DNA of 64,000 nt from CAVTJL01 sp963828215. Lineage in GTDB: Bacteria > Pseudomonadota > Alphaproteobacteria > Geminicoccales > Geminicoccaceae. Made by a program: the position numbers and the translations under genes. Shown one piece after another: positions 1-9,436 of the stretch. Numbering within the stretch: the first letter of the stretch is position 1; each line of letters begins with the position of its first letter. The stretch spans positions 62,001-126,000 of the forward strand of contig CAWHFO010000076.1 in the NCBI GenBank assembly GCA_963828215.1, given 5' to 3'. The notes under the pieces are model-generated. The model was not told the origin of the DNA, did not search any database, and saw nothing but the letters and a program-made list of their open reading frames with translations.

Positions 1-2
1 TC

Positions 3-818
3 GCCGCGGCACGGGAGGCCGACCTCGTCCTCCTCGGCCTCGGCGAGCGGCGCTACATGAGCGGCGAGGCGGCGAGCCGGGCCCGGCCCGATCTGCCGGG
101 TCGCCAGCGGGCTCTGGCCGAGGCCGTCCTGGCGGTCGGCAAGCCCACGGTCGCCCTCCTGAGCTCGGGCCGCCCCCTGATGGTGCCCTGGCTCGTCGAG
201 CGGGCCGGGGCCGTGCTCGCCACCTGGTTCCTCGGCGTCGAGGCCGGCCATGCAATGGCGGAGATCCTGAGCGGAGCCGCCGAGCCGACCGGCCGCCTGC
301 CGGTCTCGTGGCCCGTCGACACCGGCCAGATTCCCGTCTTTTATGCGCAGCGGCCAACCGGCCGACCCCCCGACCCGAAGGTCCGCTACACCTCCAAATA
401 CATCGACCTGCCGGTCGAGCCGCTCTTCCCGTTCGGCCATGGCCTCTCCTACACCCGGTTCGGCTATCGCGACCTCGAGGTCGGGCCCCGCGAGGCCCGT
501 CCGGGCGACCGGATCCTGATCTCGGTCGAGGTGACCAACGAGGGCCGCCGCCCCGGCGAGGAGACGCTTTTTTTCTTCATTCGCGATCCCGTGGCGAGCA
601 TCGCCCGGCCGGTCCAGGAGCTGCGCGGCTGGCAGAAGGTCCACCTCCTGCCGGGCGAGAGGGTGACGGTGCGGCTGGCGCTCGATACCGACGCGCTGGC
701 CTTTCTCGGCCCCGACCTCGAGCCCCGCCTCGAGCCCGGGCGCTTCGAGATCCGGGTCGGGCCGAGCGCCGATCCCGCCCGTCAGGTCACGGCCGAGCTG
801 CTCCTCAGGGAGTGCTGA
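3..818 (+). CDS. Glycoside hydrolase family 3 beta-glucosidase, C-terminal part (5' end outside window)
   Basis: The reading frame is open from the window edge to a TGA at 816-818, so only the C-terminal 271 residues are seen. They hold the end of the GH3 C-terminal sandwich domain (FLGVEAGHAMAEILSG, then PTGRLPVSWP) and the conserved PFGHGLSYTRF motif. A fibronectin-III-like domain closes the protein, as in BglX-type enzymes. The family hydrolyses terminal beta-linked glucose or other sugars from oligosaccharides. The N-terminal barrel with the catalytic Asp lies outside the window, so substrate and any signal peptide cannot be judged. The family call is firm; the exact substrate is unknown. 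Confidence 0.9.
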   Translation, partial: AAAREADLVLLGLGERRYMSGEAASRARPDLPGRQRALAEAVLAVGKPTVALLSSGRPLMVPWLVERAGAVLATWFLGVEAGHAMAEILSGAAEPTGRLPVSWPVDTGQIPVFYAQRPTGRPPDPKVRYTSKYIDLPVEPLFPFGHGLSYTRFGYRDLEVGPREARPGDRILISVEVTNEGRRPGEETLFFFIRDPVASIARPVQELRGWQKVHLLPGERVTVRLALDTDALAFLGPDLEPRLEPGRFEIRVGPSADPARQVTAELLLREC

Positions 819-824
819 GCAGGG

Positions 825-1463
825 TCAGTGGCCAGCGCCGAGCGCCGGGAACAGGCCGATGACGCCGCCGGCGATCATCTCGACGGCGATGGCTGCGAGT
901 AGAATGCCCATGAGCCTGACAGTGACGTTCATGCCGGCCGTGCCCAGGGCCGCCGCCACCGGAACGGCGACGCGCATGCCGACAAAGGTGGCGACGACCA
1001 TCAAGAGGAGCACGACGGCGATGGCCCCCCAGCCGCCAGGTCCATGTGCCTGATGCGAGTAGATGATGACCGTCGAGATGGCGCCCGGCCCGGCGAGCAT
1101 CGGGATCGCCAGCGGGAACACGGCGGGGCTATCCTTGGTGGCTCCCTCGGCCGCTTCCTCCGCCGAATGGTGGACCTCGCTGCGCTTCGCCTGCAGCATC
1201 GAGAGCGCGATCAGCAGTACGATGATCCCGCCGGCGACACGGAACGAGGCGATCGAGATGCCGAAGAAATGGAGGATCGCCTCGCCCGCGAGCGCCGTGA
1301 CGATCAGCACGATCAGAACCGCCAGCGATGCCACGAGGGCGATCCGTCGCCGCTCCTCGGGTGAGCGGTCGCTGGTCAGCGAGATGAACACGGGCATCCC
1401 GCCGATCGGATTCATGATCGCCAGCATGGCCGCGAGGAACCTGAGAAACTCCGCGCTGTCCAT
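825..1463 (-). CDS. MarC family integral membrane protein
   Basis: A 212-residue protein beginning MDSAEFLRFLAAMLAIMNPIG, with about six hydrophobic segments. The early NPIG motif and the later PLAIPMLAGPGAIST motif are the two hallmark loops of the MarC/UPF0056 family. The ATG at 1461-1463 was chosen because the longer upstream frame is Arg/Pro-rich and the first helix begins right after this Met. It is convergent with the GH3 gene, with only 6 bp between the stops. MarC proteins are inner-membrane proteins of unsettled function; the old link to multiple antibiotic resistance was not upheld. No transported substrate can be inferred. Confidence 0.88.
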   Translation of the reverse strand: MDSAEFLRFLAAMLAIMNPIGGMPVFISLTSDRSPEERRRIALVASLAVLIVLIVTALAGEAILHFFGISIASFRVAGGIIVLLIALSMLQAKRSEVHHSAEEAAEGATKDSPAVFPLAIPMLAGPGAISTVIIYSHQAHGPGGWGAIAVVLLLMVVATFVGMRVAVPVAAALGTAGMNVTVRLMGILLAAIAVEMIAGGVIGLFPALGAGH

Positions 1464-1567
1464 TCCCCTGCCCCGACAGCCCCCGGCCGGCGCACCATGC
1501 GGACCGGTCGGGGCGCTGTCCAGGGTCGAGCCGCAGCTGCCGGCGAGCGGCCGTCGCGGGGGTGGAG

Positions 1568-1602
1568 GCCGTCGTGGCCCGGGCTTGGCGGGCCACGACG
1601 GC
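1568..1602. promoter_or_regulatory. Perfect 13-bp inverted repeat between divergent genes
   Basis: GCCGTCGTGGCCC at 1568-1580 and its exact reverse complement at 1590-1602 flank a 9-nt loop. It sits in the 273-bp gap between the divergent marC-like and sugar kinase genes, about 135 bp before the kinase start and 105 bp from the marC start. There is no T-run. It could be an operator or an mRNA leader hairpin for either gene. The symmetry is read directly; the role is inference. Confidence 0.45.
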
Positions 1603-1736
1603 GGTCCAGCCTTCCGCCCCGGGAGCATGGCCGGTCAGGGTTAACCGGGCGTTAGCGACGCCAGGGGCCCGGCCCCGGACAGGCTTGACAAGGCTCGCCC
1701 GTCCCCGGCTTCCCTGGCCGCCCGAAGGAGGTCCCC

Positions 1737-3159
1737 ATGCCGGTCGCCGTGCTCGACATCGGCAAGACGAACCTGAAGGTGCTGCTGATCGAGGGCGGCG
1801 GCACGATCCTGGCGCAGCGCTCGGTTGCCAACCGGACGCTGCCTGGGCCGCCCTGGCTGCATGTCGATCTCGAGGCGATCGAGCGTTGGCTCCTGGCCTC
1901 GCTTCGAGAGCTCGCCGGGACGGCTCCGCTCGAGGCCTTCGTCGCAACCGGGCACGGCTCCGGCGGCGTGCTGGTCGACGAGAGCGGGCCGGTCCTGCCG
2001 CCGATCGACTACGAGGACGAGCCGCCGGCCGACATCATGGCCGAGTACGGGAGGCTGGCCCCGCCCTACCTCGAGCGCGGCTCGCCGCAGCTTGCGGGGG
2101 CCAGCCACCTCGCCCGCCAGCTGCTGTGGGCCGAGCGGCACTTCCCCGAGCGGCTGGCCGTGGCCCGATGGCTGCTGCCGTTCCCGCAATACTGGGCCTG
2201 GCGCCTCGGCGGCAGGGCAGTTGGCGAGGTGTCGATGCTCGGCGCCCAGTCCCATCTCTGGAGCCCGCTCGATCGCCGCTTCACAGGCCTGGCCGAGCGC
2301 AGCGGCTGGCGGCGCCTGGTGCCGCCGATCGTCCCGGCGTGGGGGCCCGTGGGCCGCCTCCGGCCCGAGCTCGCGGACGCCACGGGCCTGCCTCCGGCGA
2401 TGGCGATTCTGGCCGGAGTCCACGACAGCACCGCCAACCTCTATCGCTATCAGGAGGCTGGCCTCGGGCAGGCAACGCTGCTTTCCACGGGGACCTGGAT
2501 CGTCGGCATGAGCCCCGCGGCCTCGGCCGACCGGCTGGACGAGAGCCGCGGCATGACGGTGACGGCGGACGTGCGCGGCCGGCCGGTCGTGGGCCTGCTC
2601 GCCATGACCGGGCGGGAGCACGCCCGGATCCGGGGCGTTGCCGAGGGCGCAACGACAACCGAGGCCCTGGCCGACGTGATCGCTTCGGGCACGCTGGCCC
2701 TTCCGGGCTTCTGCGACTTCGACGGCATCTTTCCCGGCAGCGCCGGGCGGGGCCGGCTCGTCGGCCCGCCGCCGTGGGCTCCGGCATCGCGAGTGGCGTT
2801 GGCCACGCTCTATGCGGCCCTGGTGGGCGAGGTCTGCCTCGACCTGCTCGGGTCCCGGGACACGGTCGTGATCGACGGCGGCTTTGCCGCCGACCCGGCC
2901 TTCGCGGGCCTGCTCGCCGCCTTCCGGCCGGGGCAGGCGATCCTCGTCGAGCGCGCGGGTGGGCGGTACCGCCTTCGGTGCGGCACTGCTCTGGACGCAC
3001 GGCCGCCGCGGCGAGCCCGCGCCCCTCGCCCTGGCACCCGCCGCCGCGGTGGCGCCGGCCGGCCTTTGGGCCTATAGGGCGCGCTGGCGGGAGGCGGTGG
3101 GCGAGCATCTGGGCCGACCCCTGCCGCCCTCCACCTCACCCAGCGGAGAGCAGTCTTGA
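1737..3159 (+). CDS. FGGY-family carbohydrate kinase (fuculo/rhamnulokinase-like), one frameshift
   Basis: The protein begins MPVAVLDIGKTNLKVLLIE, the phosphate-1 loop of the ASKHA/FGGY fold. ATLLSTGTWIVGM is the FGGY signature region, and VVIDGGFAADPAF belongs to the C-terminal ATP domain. The ATG follows an AGGAGGT ribosome site. A +1 G near 2958 (GGTGGGCGGT) breaks the frame. With it removed, the end reads GGGTAFGAALL and continues to the TGA at 3157-3159, giving about 473 aa. That stop overlaps the TTG start of the aldolase gene. The pairing with a FucA-like aldolase suggests phosphorylation of L-fuculose or a related ketose, followed by aldol cleavage. The sugar specificity is inference. 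Confidence 0.82.
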
Positions 3160-3851
3160 GCGACATCGGCCACGAGGCCATCCGCCGCGCCATCATCGAG
3201 ACGGCGCGCGAGATGAACCGCAAGGGCATCAACCAGGGCACGTCCGGCAACATCTCGCACCGCATCGAGGGCGGCCTGCTGATCACGCCGACGAGCCAGC
3301 CCTACGAGACGATGGAGCCCGAGGACCTGGTGCTGCTGCGGCAGGACGGCAGCTATGTCGGCCGCCACCGGCCGTCCTCGGAATGGCGCTTCCACCGCGA
3401 CATCCTGACGGCGCGCCCGGACGTCAATGTGGTGCTCCACAATCACGCCACCTTCGCCACCACGCTGGCCTGCCACGAGCGCGGCATCCCGCCCTTCCAC
3501 TACATGACGGCGATCGCCGGCGGGCACGACATCCGCGTGTCGCGCTACGCCACCTTCGGGACGCAGGGCCTCTCGGACGCGGTCCTCGAGGCGCTCGAGG
3601 GCCGGCAGGCCTGCCTGATGGGCCATCACGGCCTGCTCACCGTCGCCACGACCCTCGATACGGCGCTCTGGCTCGCGGTCGAGATCGAGGTGCTGGCGCG
3701 CATGTACGTCCATGCGCTGGCGCTGGGCGAGCCGCCGCATCTGCCGGCCGAGGAGATGGACCGCGTGCTCGAGCAGATGCGGCGGATGAGCTACGGCGAT
3801 GCGCCCGACCTCGACGGCATCAACGACACGCCGCGCGGCGAGGCGGCCTGA
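3156..3851 (+). CDS. Class II aldolase, L-fuculose-phosphate aldolase-like
   Basis: A 231-residue protein of the class II aldolase/adducin family. Expected zinc ligands are present: His95 and His97 in VLHNHATF and His157 in LMGHHGLLT, with the acidic catalytic residue Glu76 in SSEWRFH. The phosphate-binding GTSGNIS motif is at residues 28-34. The TTG start at 3156 is favoured because it overlaps the kinase stop and leads straight into MSDIGHEAIRRAI. The enzyme would split a ketose-1-phosphate such as fuculose-1-phosphate into DHAP and an aldehyde. It is probably co-transcribed with the kinase. Other pentulose- or hexulose-phosphate aldolases of the family remain possible. Confidence 0.87.
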   Translation: MSDIGHEAIRRAIIETAREMNRKGINQGTSGNISHRIEGGLLITPTSQPYETMEPEDLVLLRQDGSYVGRHRPSSEWRFHRDILTARPDVNVVLHNHATFATTLACHERGIPPFHYMTAIAGGHDIRVSRYATFGTQGLSDAVLEALEGRQACLMGHHGLLTVATTLDTALWLAVEIEVLARMYVHALALGEPPHLPAEEMDRVLEQMRRMSYGDAPDLDGINDTPRGEAA

Positions 3852-4048
3852 GCCCGACCGCCCCGACCGGCCCGCGCCCGAGGGCTTGACGGGCCCCTGC
3901 CCCCGCGCGATGGTGCGGGGTGAGCAATGCTGCTCCGGCCGGGTGGCACCGGCCGTTCGTCATGCTGTCCCCGAGACTTCGACACCGGGCAACGGAGCCC
4001 GCGGCGTGAGCCGCCGGGCTCGCCGCCGCTCGCCGTTCGAGGAGGCGC

Positions 4049-5218
4049 ATGCACCACGAGGGCACGGTCCGCATCGGCCTGCTGTTTTCCGCGACCGGCC
4101 CTTACGCCACGGTCGGCCGGGCGATGCTCAACGGTGCCCGGCTCGCCATCGACGAGATCAACGCGAGCCCCGACTTCGCCTTCGAGCTGGAGCCGCTGGT
4201 CGTCGACCCGGCCGGTCGCAACACCGACTATGCCGTCGCCGCCCAACGCTTCCTCACCACGGACCGCCTGGTCCACGTGGTCGGCTGCTACACCTCCTCG
4301 AGCCGCAAGGAGGTTCTGCCGTTCTTCGAGAAGTATGACGGGCTGCTCTGGTATCCCTCGCACTACGAAGGCTTCGAGAGCAGCGAGAACGTCGTCTACA
4401 CCGGTGCCGCGCCCAACCAGCACATCCTGCCGCTGGCGGAGCACCTGCTCCGCACGCGCGGCGACCGGACCTGGTGCATCGGCTCCAACTATGTCTGGGC
4501 CTGGGAGAACAATCGCATCATGCGCGAGGCCGTGCTGGCCGCCGGCGGCACGGTGCTGGCCGAGCGCTACCTGCCGGTCGGCGAGACCGACTTCGCTCTC
4601 GTCATCAGGCAGATCCTGGAGGCCCGGCCGAGCTTCGTCTTCAACACGCTGATCGGCACCTCGGCCTACGCCTTCTTCCGGGCCTTCAGGCGGGCCGCCG
4701 ACCGGGCCGGCATGGACCAGGCCGCCGTCCTGCCCGTCGCCAGCTGCAGCCTCGCCGAGCCCGAGCTCCTGGAGATCGGCCCCGAGGCCTCGGCCGGGCA
4801 CATCAGCTCGAGCGTCTATTTCGAGAGCATCGACAGCCCGCGCAATCGGGCGTTCGTCGCCGCCTACCGGCGCGCCTTCCCGGAGGCCGGGCCGACCTCG
4901 GCCGATGCCGAATCCTCCTACCTCGCCGTCCGCCTGCTGGCCCGCGCGATCCGCCGGGCGGGCAGCGCCTCGCTGAGCGCGGTGCGCGAGGCGCTCTCCC
5001 ACGTCTGCGTGCGGGCGCCGCAGGGCGACGTGCACATCGATCGCGACAACCGGCACTGCTACCTGACGCCGCGCATCGGCATCTCCAACGCCGCCGGCGG
5101 CTTCGACATCATCTACGAGGCGCCGGCCCCGGTGAAGCCGGACCCCTACCTGGTGTGGCACGATGCGAAGGCGCGGCCCGGACTGCGCGCCGCCCCCGGC
5201 CTCAGGCTCGTCCGATGA
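4049..5218 (+). CDS. amiC: AmiC-like amide/urea-sensing binding protein (no signal peptide)
   Basis: A 389-residue type-1 periplasmic-binding-fold protein beginning VRIGLLFSATGPYATVGRAML. Its body matches amide-binding proteins (GCYTSSSRKEVLPFFE, LLWYPSHYEGFESS, CIGSNYVWAWENNRIMREA). It lacks an export signal, as expected for AmiC, the cytoplasmic amide sensor that holds the antiterminator AmiR inactive until ligand binds. An AmiR-like gene follows with a 4-bp ATGA overlap, which strongly supports this role over a transport role. The ATG has a GAGGAGG-type site just upstream. By context the ligand would be a short aliphatic amide or urea; the exact ligand is unknown. Confidence 0.85.
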   Translation: MHHEGTVRIGLLFSATGPYATVGRAMLNGARLAIDEINASPDFAFELEPLVVDPAGRNTDYAVAAQRFLTTDRLVHVVGCYTSSSRKEVLPFFEKYDGLLWYPSHYEGFESSENVVYTGAAPNQHILPLAEHLLRTRGDRTWCIGSNYVWAWENNRIMREAVLAAGGTVLAERYLPVGETDFALVIRQILEARPSFVFNTLIGTSAYAFFRAFRRAADRAGMDQAAVLPVASCSLAEPELLEIGPEASAGHISSSVYFESIDSPRNRAFVAAYRRAFPEAGPTSADAESSYLAVRLLARAIRRAGSASLSAVREALSHVCVRAPQGDVHIDRDNRHCYLTPRIGISNAAGGFDIIYEAPAPVKPDPYLVWHDAKARPGLRAAPGLRLVR

Positions 5219-5823
5219 GTCGGCGTCCGATCCAGAACTTCCGAGGCGTCCGGGCGGCGGTGGTCCTTCCGGGCGACCGCAACCGGACCGTGATCGCGGA
5301 GACCCTCGTTCGGCTGGGCCTCAGCGTCGTCGCCGTGCACCCGGCCACGGCCGGCAGCGAGCCCGCGATCCTGGACGGCGCCGAGCTCGTCCTTTTCGAC
5401 GCCGACGTCGAGGGCGACTTTCTGCCCTGGGCGCCGGGAACGGCACAGGTGCCGCTGATCGCCGTGATCGGCCTCGAGGCGCCGAGCCGGCTGCAGCGCG
5501 CCTTCGAGCTGCAGCCGGCAGCCGTGCTTCGCAAGCCGGTGAGCACGATCGGCATCTACACGGCGCTCTTCTTCGCCGCCAACGAGCACCGGCGCCGCCA
5601 GGAGCTGACGGAGCGGCTCCAGGCGGTCGAGGCGCGGCACGCCGGCCGGCGGGTCGTCTTCAAGGCCGTGCTCCACCTCATGGAGCTGCGGGGGGTCGAC
5701 GACGAGCAGGCCTACCGCCTGCTGCGCAAGGAGAGCATGCGCCAGCGCGTCACCGTCGAGGAGCTGGCGGCCCGCCTGATCGCCGCGGCGACCGGACCGC
5801 CGGCGGCGGCGCGCGAGGCCTGA
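5215..5823 (+). CDS. amiR: AmiR-like ANTAR-domain antitermination regulator
   Basis: A 202-residue protein with an N-terminal pseudo-receiver domain (residues about 10-115, ending in VLRKPVSTIGIY). A helical coiled region (RRRQELTERLQAVEARH) leads into a C-terminal ANTAR domain (LMELRGVDDEQAYRLLRKES). ANTAR proteins bind paired hairpins in leader RNA and prevent early termination. The ATG overlaps the amiC stop. The likely target is the leader of the amide transporter and amidase operon that starts 46 bp downstream, or the region before amiC. No convincing ANTAR hairpin pair was found by eye in either place. Confidence 0.85.
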   Translation: MSRRPIQNFRGVRAAVVLPGDRNRTVIAETLVRLGLSVVAVHPATAGSEPAILDGAELVLFDADVEGDFLPWAPGTAQVPLIAVIGLEAPSRLQRAFELQPAAVLRKPVSTIGIYTALFFAANEHRRRQELTERLQAVEARHAGRRVVFKAVLHLMELRGVDDEQAYRLLRKESMRQRVTVEELAARLIAAATGPPAAAREA

Positions 5824-5869
5824 CTTTTTTGGGGGGAAGCCTTCAGGGCTGGGAACAAGGGACAGGAAG

Positions 5870-7397
5870 ATGAGCGACAAGACCGATCCCGTCGGCATCG
5901 ACACGACCGAAAGCTCGACCGCGCCCGGCGCCGACCGCCGCACGGTCCTCAAGGGTGCCGCCGCTGCCGGCATCGCCACGGCCACCTATCTGCGGGGCTT
6001 CAGCCTGAGCAATCCGGCGCACGCGCAGACCGGGGCGCCGGTGAAGCTCGGCTTCATCGAGGACGAATCGGGCAACCTTTCCGTCTATGGCATCCAGAAG
6101 CTGCACGCGGCCCAACTCGCGGTGAAGGAGATCAACGAGGGCAAGACGCTCAAGGGGGCCGCCGGCATCGGCGCCGGCCAGCTCGGCGTCATGGGCAAGG
6201 TCGCGGCCAAGCCGCCGATCATCAGCAAGGAGGGCACCGACCTCGACCTCGTGTCGGACGGCGGGCCCGATGGACAAGACCGATCTCGTCTTCGAGGAGG
6301 AGGCCGACGTCCTCGATCGACTCGGGCGAGAAGGGCATCCTCGGCCGCGAGCTCCAGCTCCTCTCGTTCGATGGCCAGAGCAACAACGCGCTGTGGCAGC
6401 AGCTCGCCCGCCGGCTGATCCAGCAGGAGAAGGTCGACGTGCTGGTGGCCGGCTTCGCCAGCGCCGAGCGCGAGGCCATCCGGCCGATCGTCGACCAGCA
6501 CAAGCAGCTCTATTTCTATACCAACCAGTACGAGGGCGGCGTCGCCGACGCGAACACCTTCTGCACCGGCCCGGTCTGCGAGCAGCAGGTCATCCCGACC
6601 GTGCAGTACATGATCGAGAAGTTCGGGCCCAAGGGCTACACGCTCGCCGCCGACTACAATTTCGGGCAGCTCACCGCGGCCTGGACCCGCGCCTTCGTGC
6701 CGCTCCTGGGCGGGCAGATCATCGCCGAGGAGTTCATCCCGCTCTCGGTCTCGGAGTTCAGCCAGGTCATCGCCCGCGTCCAGCAGGCCAAGCCCGACTG
6801 GGTGATGACCCTCCTGGTTGGCCAGAACCAGCAGAACTACTACCCGCAGGCGGCCGCGGCCGGCCTCAAGTTCCCGATGGCCTCGACCGTCAACATGGCG
6901 CAGGGCTACGAGCACAAGCGCTTCGCGCCGCCCTCGCTCGCCGGCATGCACAACGCCATCCAGTACCAGCTCGAGGTGCCGACCTCGCGCAACCGCGCCT
7001 TCGTCAAGCGCTGGATGACGATGTTCCCGCAGGACCCCTATATCGGCGAGATGGCGCAGAACACCTACTTCACCATCCATCTCTACGCCAAGGCGGCGCG
7101 CCTCGCCGGCACGGTCGACCAGCCGACGGTGAAGAAGGCGCTCGAGATGGGCTGGAACATCGAGGCGCCCGAGGGCAGCGTCTTCCTCGAGCCCGGCACG
7201 CATCACGTGCGCCCATCCGATCCGCCTCGCCGTCTGCGACGAGAACCACAATGTGAGCTTCGTGCGCGACTGGCCGCTGATCGAGGCCTGGTGGCTGCAG
7301 CGCCTGGGCGTCAACCTGATCCGCAACCCCGGAGTACAAGCAGTACACGCCGGCCGAGGATCCCTACTTCGACATGTTCACGAAGAAGAAGGCCTGA
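5870..7397 (+). CDS. HAAT-type amide/urea ABC transporter substrate-binding protein, Tat signal, four +1 frameshifts
   Basis: The N-terminus has a twin-arginine motif (DRRTVLKGAAAAG) and an AHA cleavage site, then VKLGFIEDESGNLSVYG. Later stretches (YFYTNQYEGGVADANTFCTG, GMHNAIQYQLEVPTSRN) match urea/short-chain amide binding proteins such as UrtA and FmdD. Single-base insertions near 6258, 6312, 7212 and 7334 break the frame; removing them gives about 507 aa ending DMFTKKKA. That is longer than usual because of about 70 extra residues after AVKEINEGKT. It is the first gene of the five-gene transporter and is followed by a hairpin. The function is well supported; the indels look like sequencing error. 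Confidence 0.8.
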
Positions 7398-7427
7398 GCT
7401 TCGCCCGGACCCTCAACGTCCGGTGAG

Positions 7428-7457
7428 GGCCGGTCGCGCCTCGTGGCGTGACCGGCC
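7428..7457 (+). promoter_or_regulatory. Strong hairpin after binding-protein gene
   Basis: A 13-bp stem, with one G-T pair in DNA terms, runs from GGCCGGTCGCGCC at 7428-7440 to GGCGTGACCGGCC at 7445-7457, with a TCGT loop. It lies 30 bp after the binding-protein stop and 28 bp before the permease start, with no T-run. An mRNA-stabilising or attenuating element between a highly needed binding protein and its membrane partners is the likely role (inference). Confidence 0.55.
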
Positions 7458-7485
7458 GCCTCGCCGGCTCGAACGGAGCCACTCG

Positions 7486-8382
7486 ATGGACGGATTGGCG
7501 GTCGCGGCGAGCGTCCTCTACCAGCTCGGGACCAACGGAGTCCTACCTGCTCCTCTCGGCGCTCGGGCTGATCGTCATCCTGGGCATGATGAACATCATC
7601 AACCTCGCCCATGGCGAGCTGATGATGATGGGCGCCTACACCGCCTCGCTCACCTACCATCAGGGCGTGCCCTTCCCGGTGGCCGTGATCCTGGCCTTCG
7701 TGGTGGTGGCGATCTTCGGCGCCATCCTCGAGCGGCTGGTGGTGCGGCGCTTCTACGGGCGCGAGCTCGGTGCCCTCGTCGTCACCTGGGGCATCAGCCT
7801 GATCCTGGCGCAGGGCACGCTCGTGGTGCTTCGGGCCGTTCCTGCCGTCGATCCCGATCCCCGGCGGCTCCTTCTCCGTCGGCCAGTATTCCTTCTCGGA
7901 CTACTGGATAGCGCTCATCCTGATCTCGGTGCTGGTCGTGGTGGGCCTCTGGTGGCTCTACAACCGCACGACGATCGGCCTTCAGGCGCGGGCGACCATG
8001 CAGAACCCGGCCATGGCGCGGGCGCTCGGCGTCGACACGGGCCGCGTCTACACCCTCACCTTCAGCCTGGGCGCCGGCCTCGCCGGCTTCAGCGGGGCGC
8101 TCCTGGCGCCGACCACCTCGATCGCGCCCTATATGGGCCAGCAGTTCGTGGCGCCCGCCTTCATCACGGTCGTCGTCGGCGGGGCCGCCAACGTCATCAC
8201 CGGCGCCGTCGGCAGCAGCGTGCTGCTGTCGCTCATCAAGACGCCCGTGGGCTTCCTCTTGGGCGCGTTCCTCGGCACGGTGGCGCTCCTCCTGGCGGCG
8301 CTCGATCATCATCAGGCTGATGCCGGACGGGATCTCGGCCTTCATCCAGCGCCGCCTCGACCAGCGTGCGAGGCAGGCCTGA
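7486..8382 (+). CDS. HAAT ABC transporter permease (UrtB/LivH type), three +1 frameshifts
   Basis: The protein begins MDGLAVAASVLYQLG and carries the LivH hallmark MMNIINLAHGELMMMGAYT. It also has the EAA-like loop region ATMQNPAMARALGVDTGRVY and ITVVVGGAANVITGAVGSS. Extra bases near 7542 (AACGGAGTCC), 7836 and 8308 disrupt it. Corrected, it is about 297 residues with some eight membrane helices and ends RLDQRARQA. It is the first of the two inner-membrane subunits of the amide/urea importer. The next permease starts 3 bp after the stop. Confidence 0.85.
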
Positions 8383-8385
8383 GCC

Positions 8386-9435
8386 ATGCGGTTCCTGCGC
8401 CTTTTCACCGGACCCGAGGACATCGGCCAGTCGGCCTGGTTCTGGGCCGCCTTCGCCGTTTTCGTCGTCCTGCTCTTCTACTACGCGAACCTGATCAGCG
8501 ACTTCGACGCCTCGAACATGGCGTACTACCTCTCGAACGTTCCCATGGCGCTGGGGCTGGCGCTGCTCTGGGGCTATTGCGGCGTGCTGAGCTTCGGCCA
8601 GGTCGCCTATTTCGGCATCGCCGGCTATCTCTACGGCATCATCGCCGGCAACCTCACCGCCTATTCCTGGGGCCCGCTCGTCGGCTCGCTGGGCGGCCTC
8701 GCCGCCTGCGCCGTCGTCTCCGCGATCTTCGGCTATTTCGTCTTCTATGCCCGTGTGCAGATGTGGATCGCGCCCATCCTGACGCTGGTCTTCACGCTGC
8801 TGCTGGAGACCTTTCTCGGCCAGACGGCGGGCTATCAGTGGCGGGTGGGCGCGGTGCAGCTCGGCGGCTACAACGGGATGACCGGCATCCCCTCGTTCCA
8901 GATCGGCCAGCTCGTCTTCATGGGCTATCCTTTCTACTATTACACGCTGATCGTCGTTCTCGTCTGCTTCCTCGGCTGCCGGGCGCTCGTGGGCTCGCGC
9001 GCCGGTCGGGTGATGCTCGCCATCCGCGAGGATCCCCTCCGCACCGAGCTTCTCGGCTACGACATCCGCGCCCGCCAGCTCGCCGTCTTCGTGCTCGCCG
9101 CGGTCCTGGCCGGCATCTCGGGCCTGCTCTACGTCCAGTGGGGCAACTACATCACGCCCTCGCAGGTCGGCCTCCTGCAGGCGGCGCTGCCGGTGATCTG
9201 GGTGGCGGTCGGCGGGCGCGACAGCCTGCTCGCGGTCGCGATCTCGACCTATGCGCTGAACTGGCTGAACTACACGCTGTCCTCGACCGGCAACCAGTAT
9301 GCGATGGTCATCACGGGCGCGCTGCTCGTGCTGGTGATGATGTTCTTCCCGCGCGGCATCATCGTCACCCTGGCCCGCGAGCTGCCGCGGCGCGGCTGGC
9401 GCGCGGCCTTCGCACCCGATGCGGGGAGCCGCTGA
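8386..9435 (+). CDS. HAAT ABC transporter permease (UrtC/LivM type)
   Basis: An intact 349-residue protein with about ten hydrophobic segments. LLWGYCGVLSFGQVAYFGIAGY is the LivM signature helix, and MLAIREDPLRTELLGYDIRARQ is the cytoplasmic loop that contacts the ATPases. It pairs with the upstream UrtB-like subunit to form the membrane channel for amides or urea. It follows that subunit by 3 bp, and the ATPase gene begins 1 bp after its stop, so the five genes form one operon. Confidence 0.9.
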   Translation: MRFLRLFTGPEDIGQSAWFWAAFAVFVVLLFYYANLISDFDASNMAYYLSNVPMALGLALLWGYCGVLSFGQVAYFGIAGYLYGIIAGNLTAYSWGPLVGSLGGLAACAVVSAIFGYFVFYARVQMWIAPILTLVFTLLLETFLGQTAGYQWRVGAVQLGGYNGMTGIPSFQIGQLVFMGYPFYYYTLIVVLVCFLGCRALVGSRAGRVMLAIREDPLRTELLGYDIRARQLAVFVLAAVLAGISGLLYVQWGNYITPSQVGLLQAALPVIWVAVGGRDSLLAVAISTYALNWLNYTLSSTGNQYAMVITGALLVLVMMFFPRGIIVTLARELPRRGWRAAFAPDAGSR

Positions 9436-9436
9436 G

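Noticed and set aside
3936..3955. A 7-bp hairpin (CGGCCGG/CCGGCCG) upstream of amiC as an ANTAR target
   Set aside because: ANTAR targets are paired hexaloop hairpins with conserved loop bases; only one short GC stem was found.
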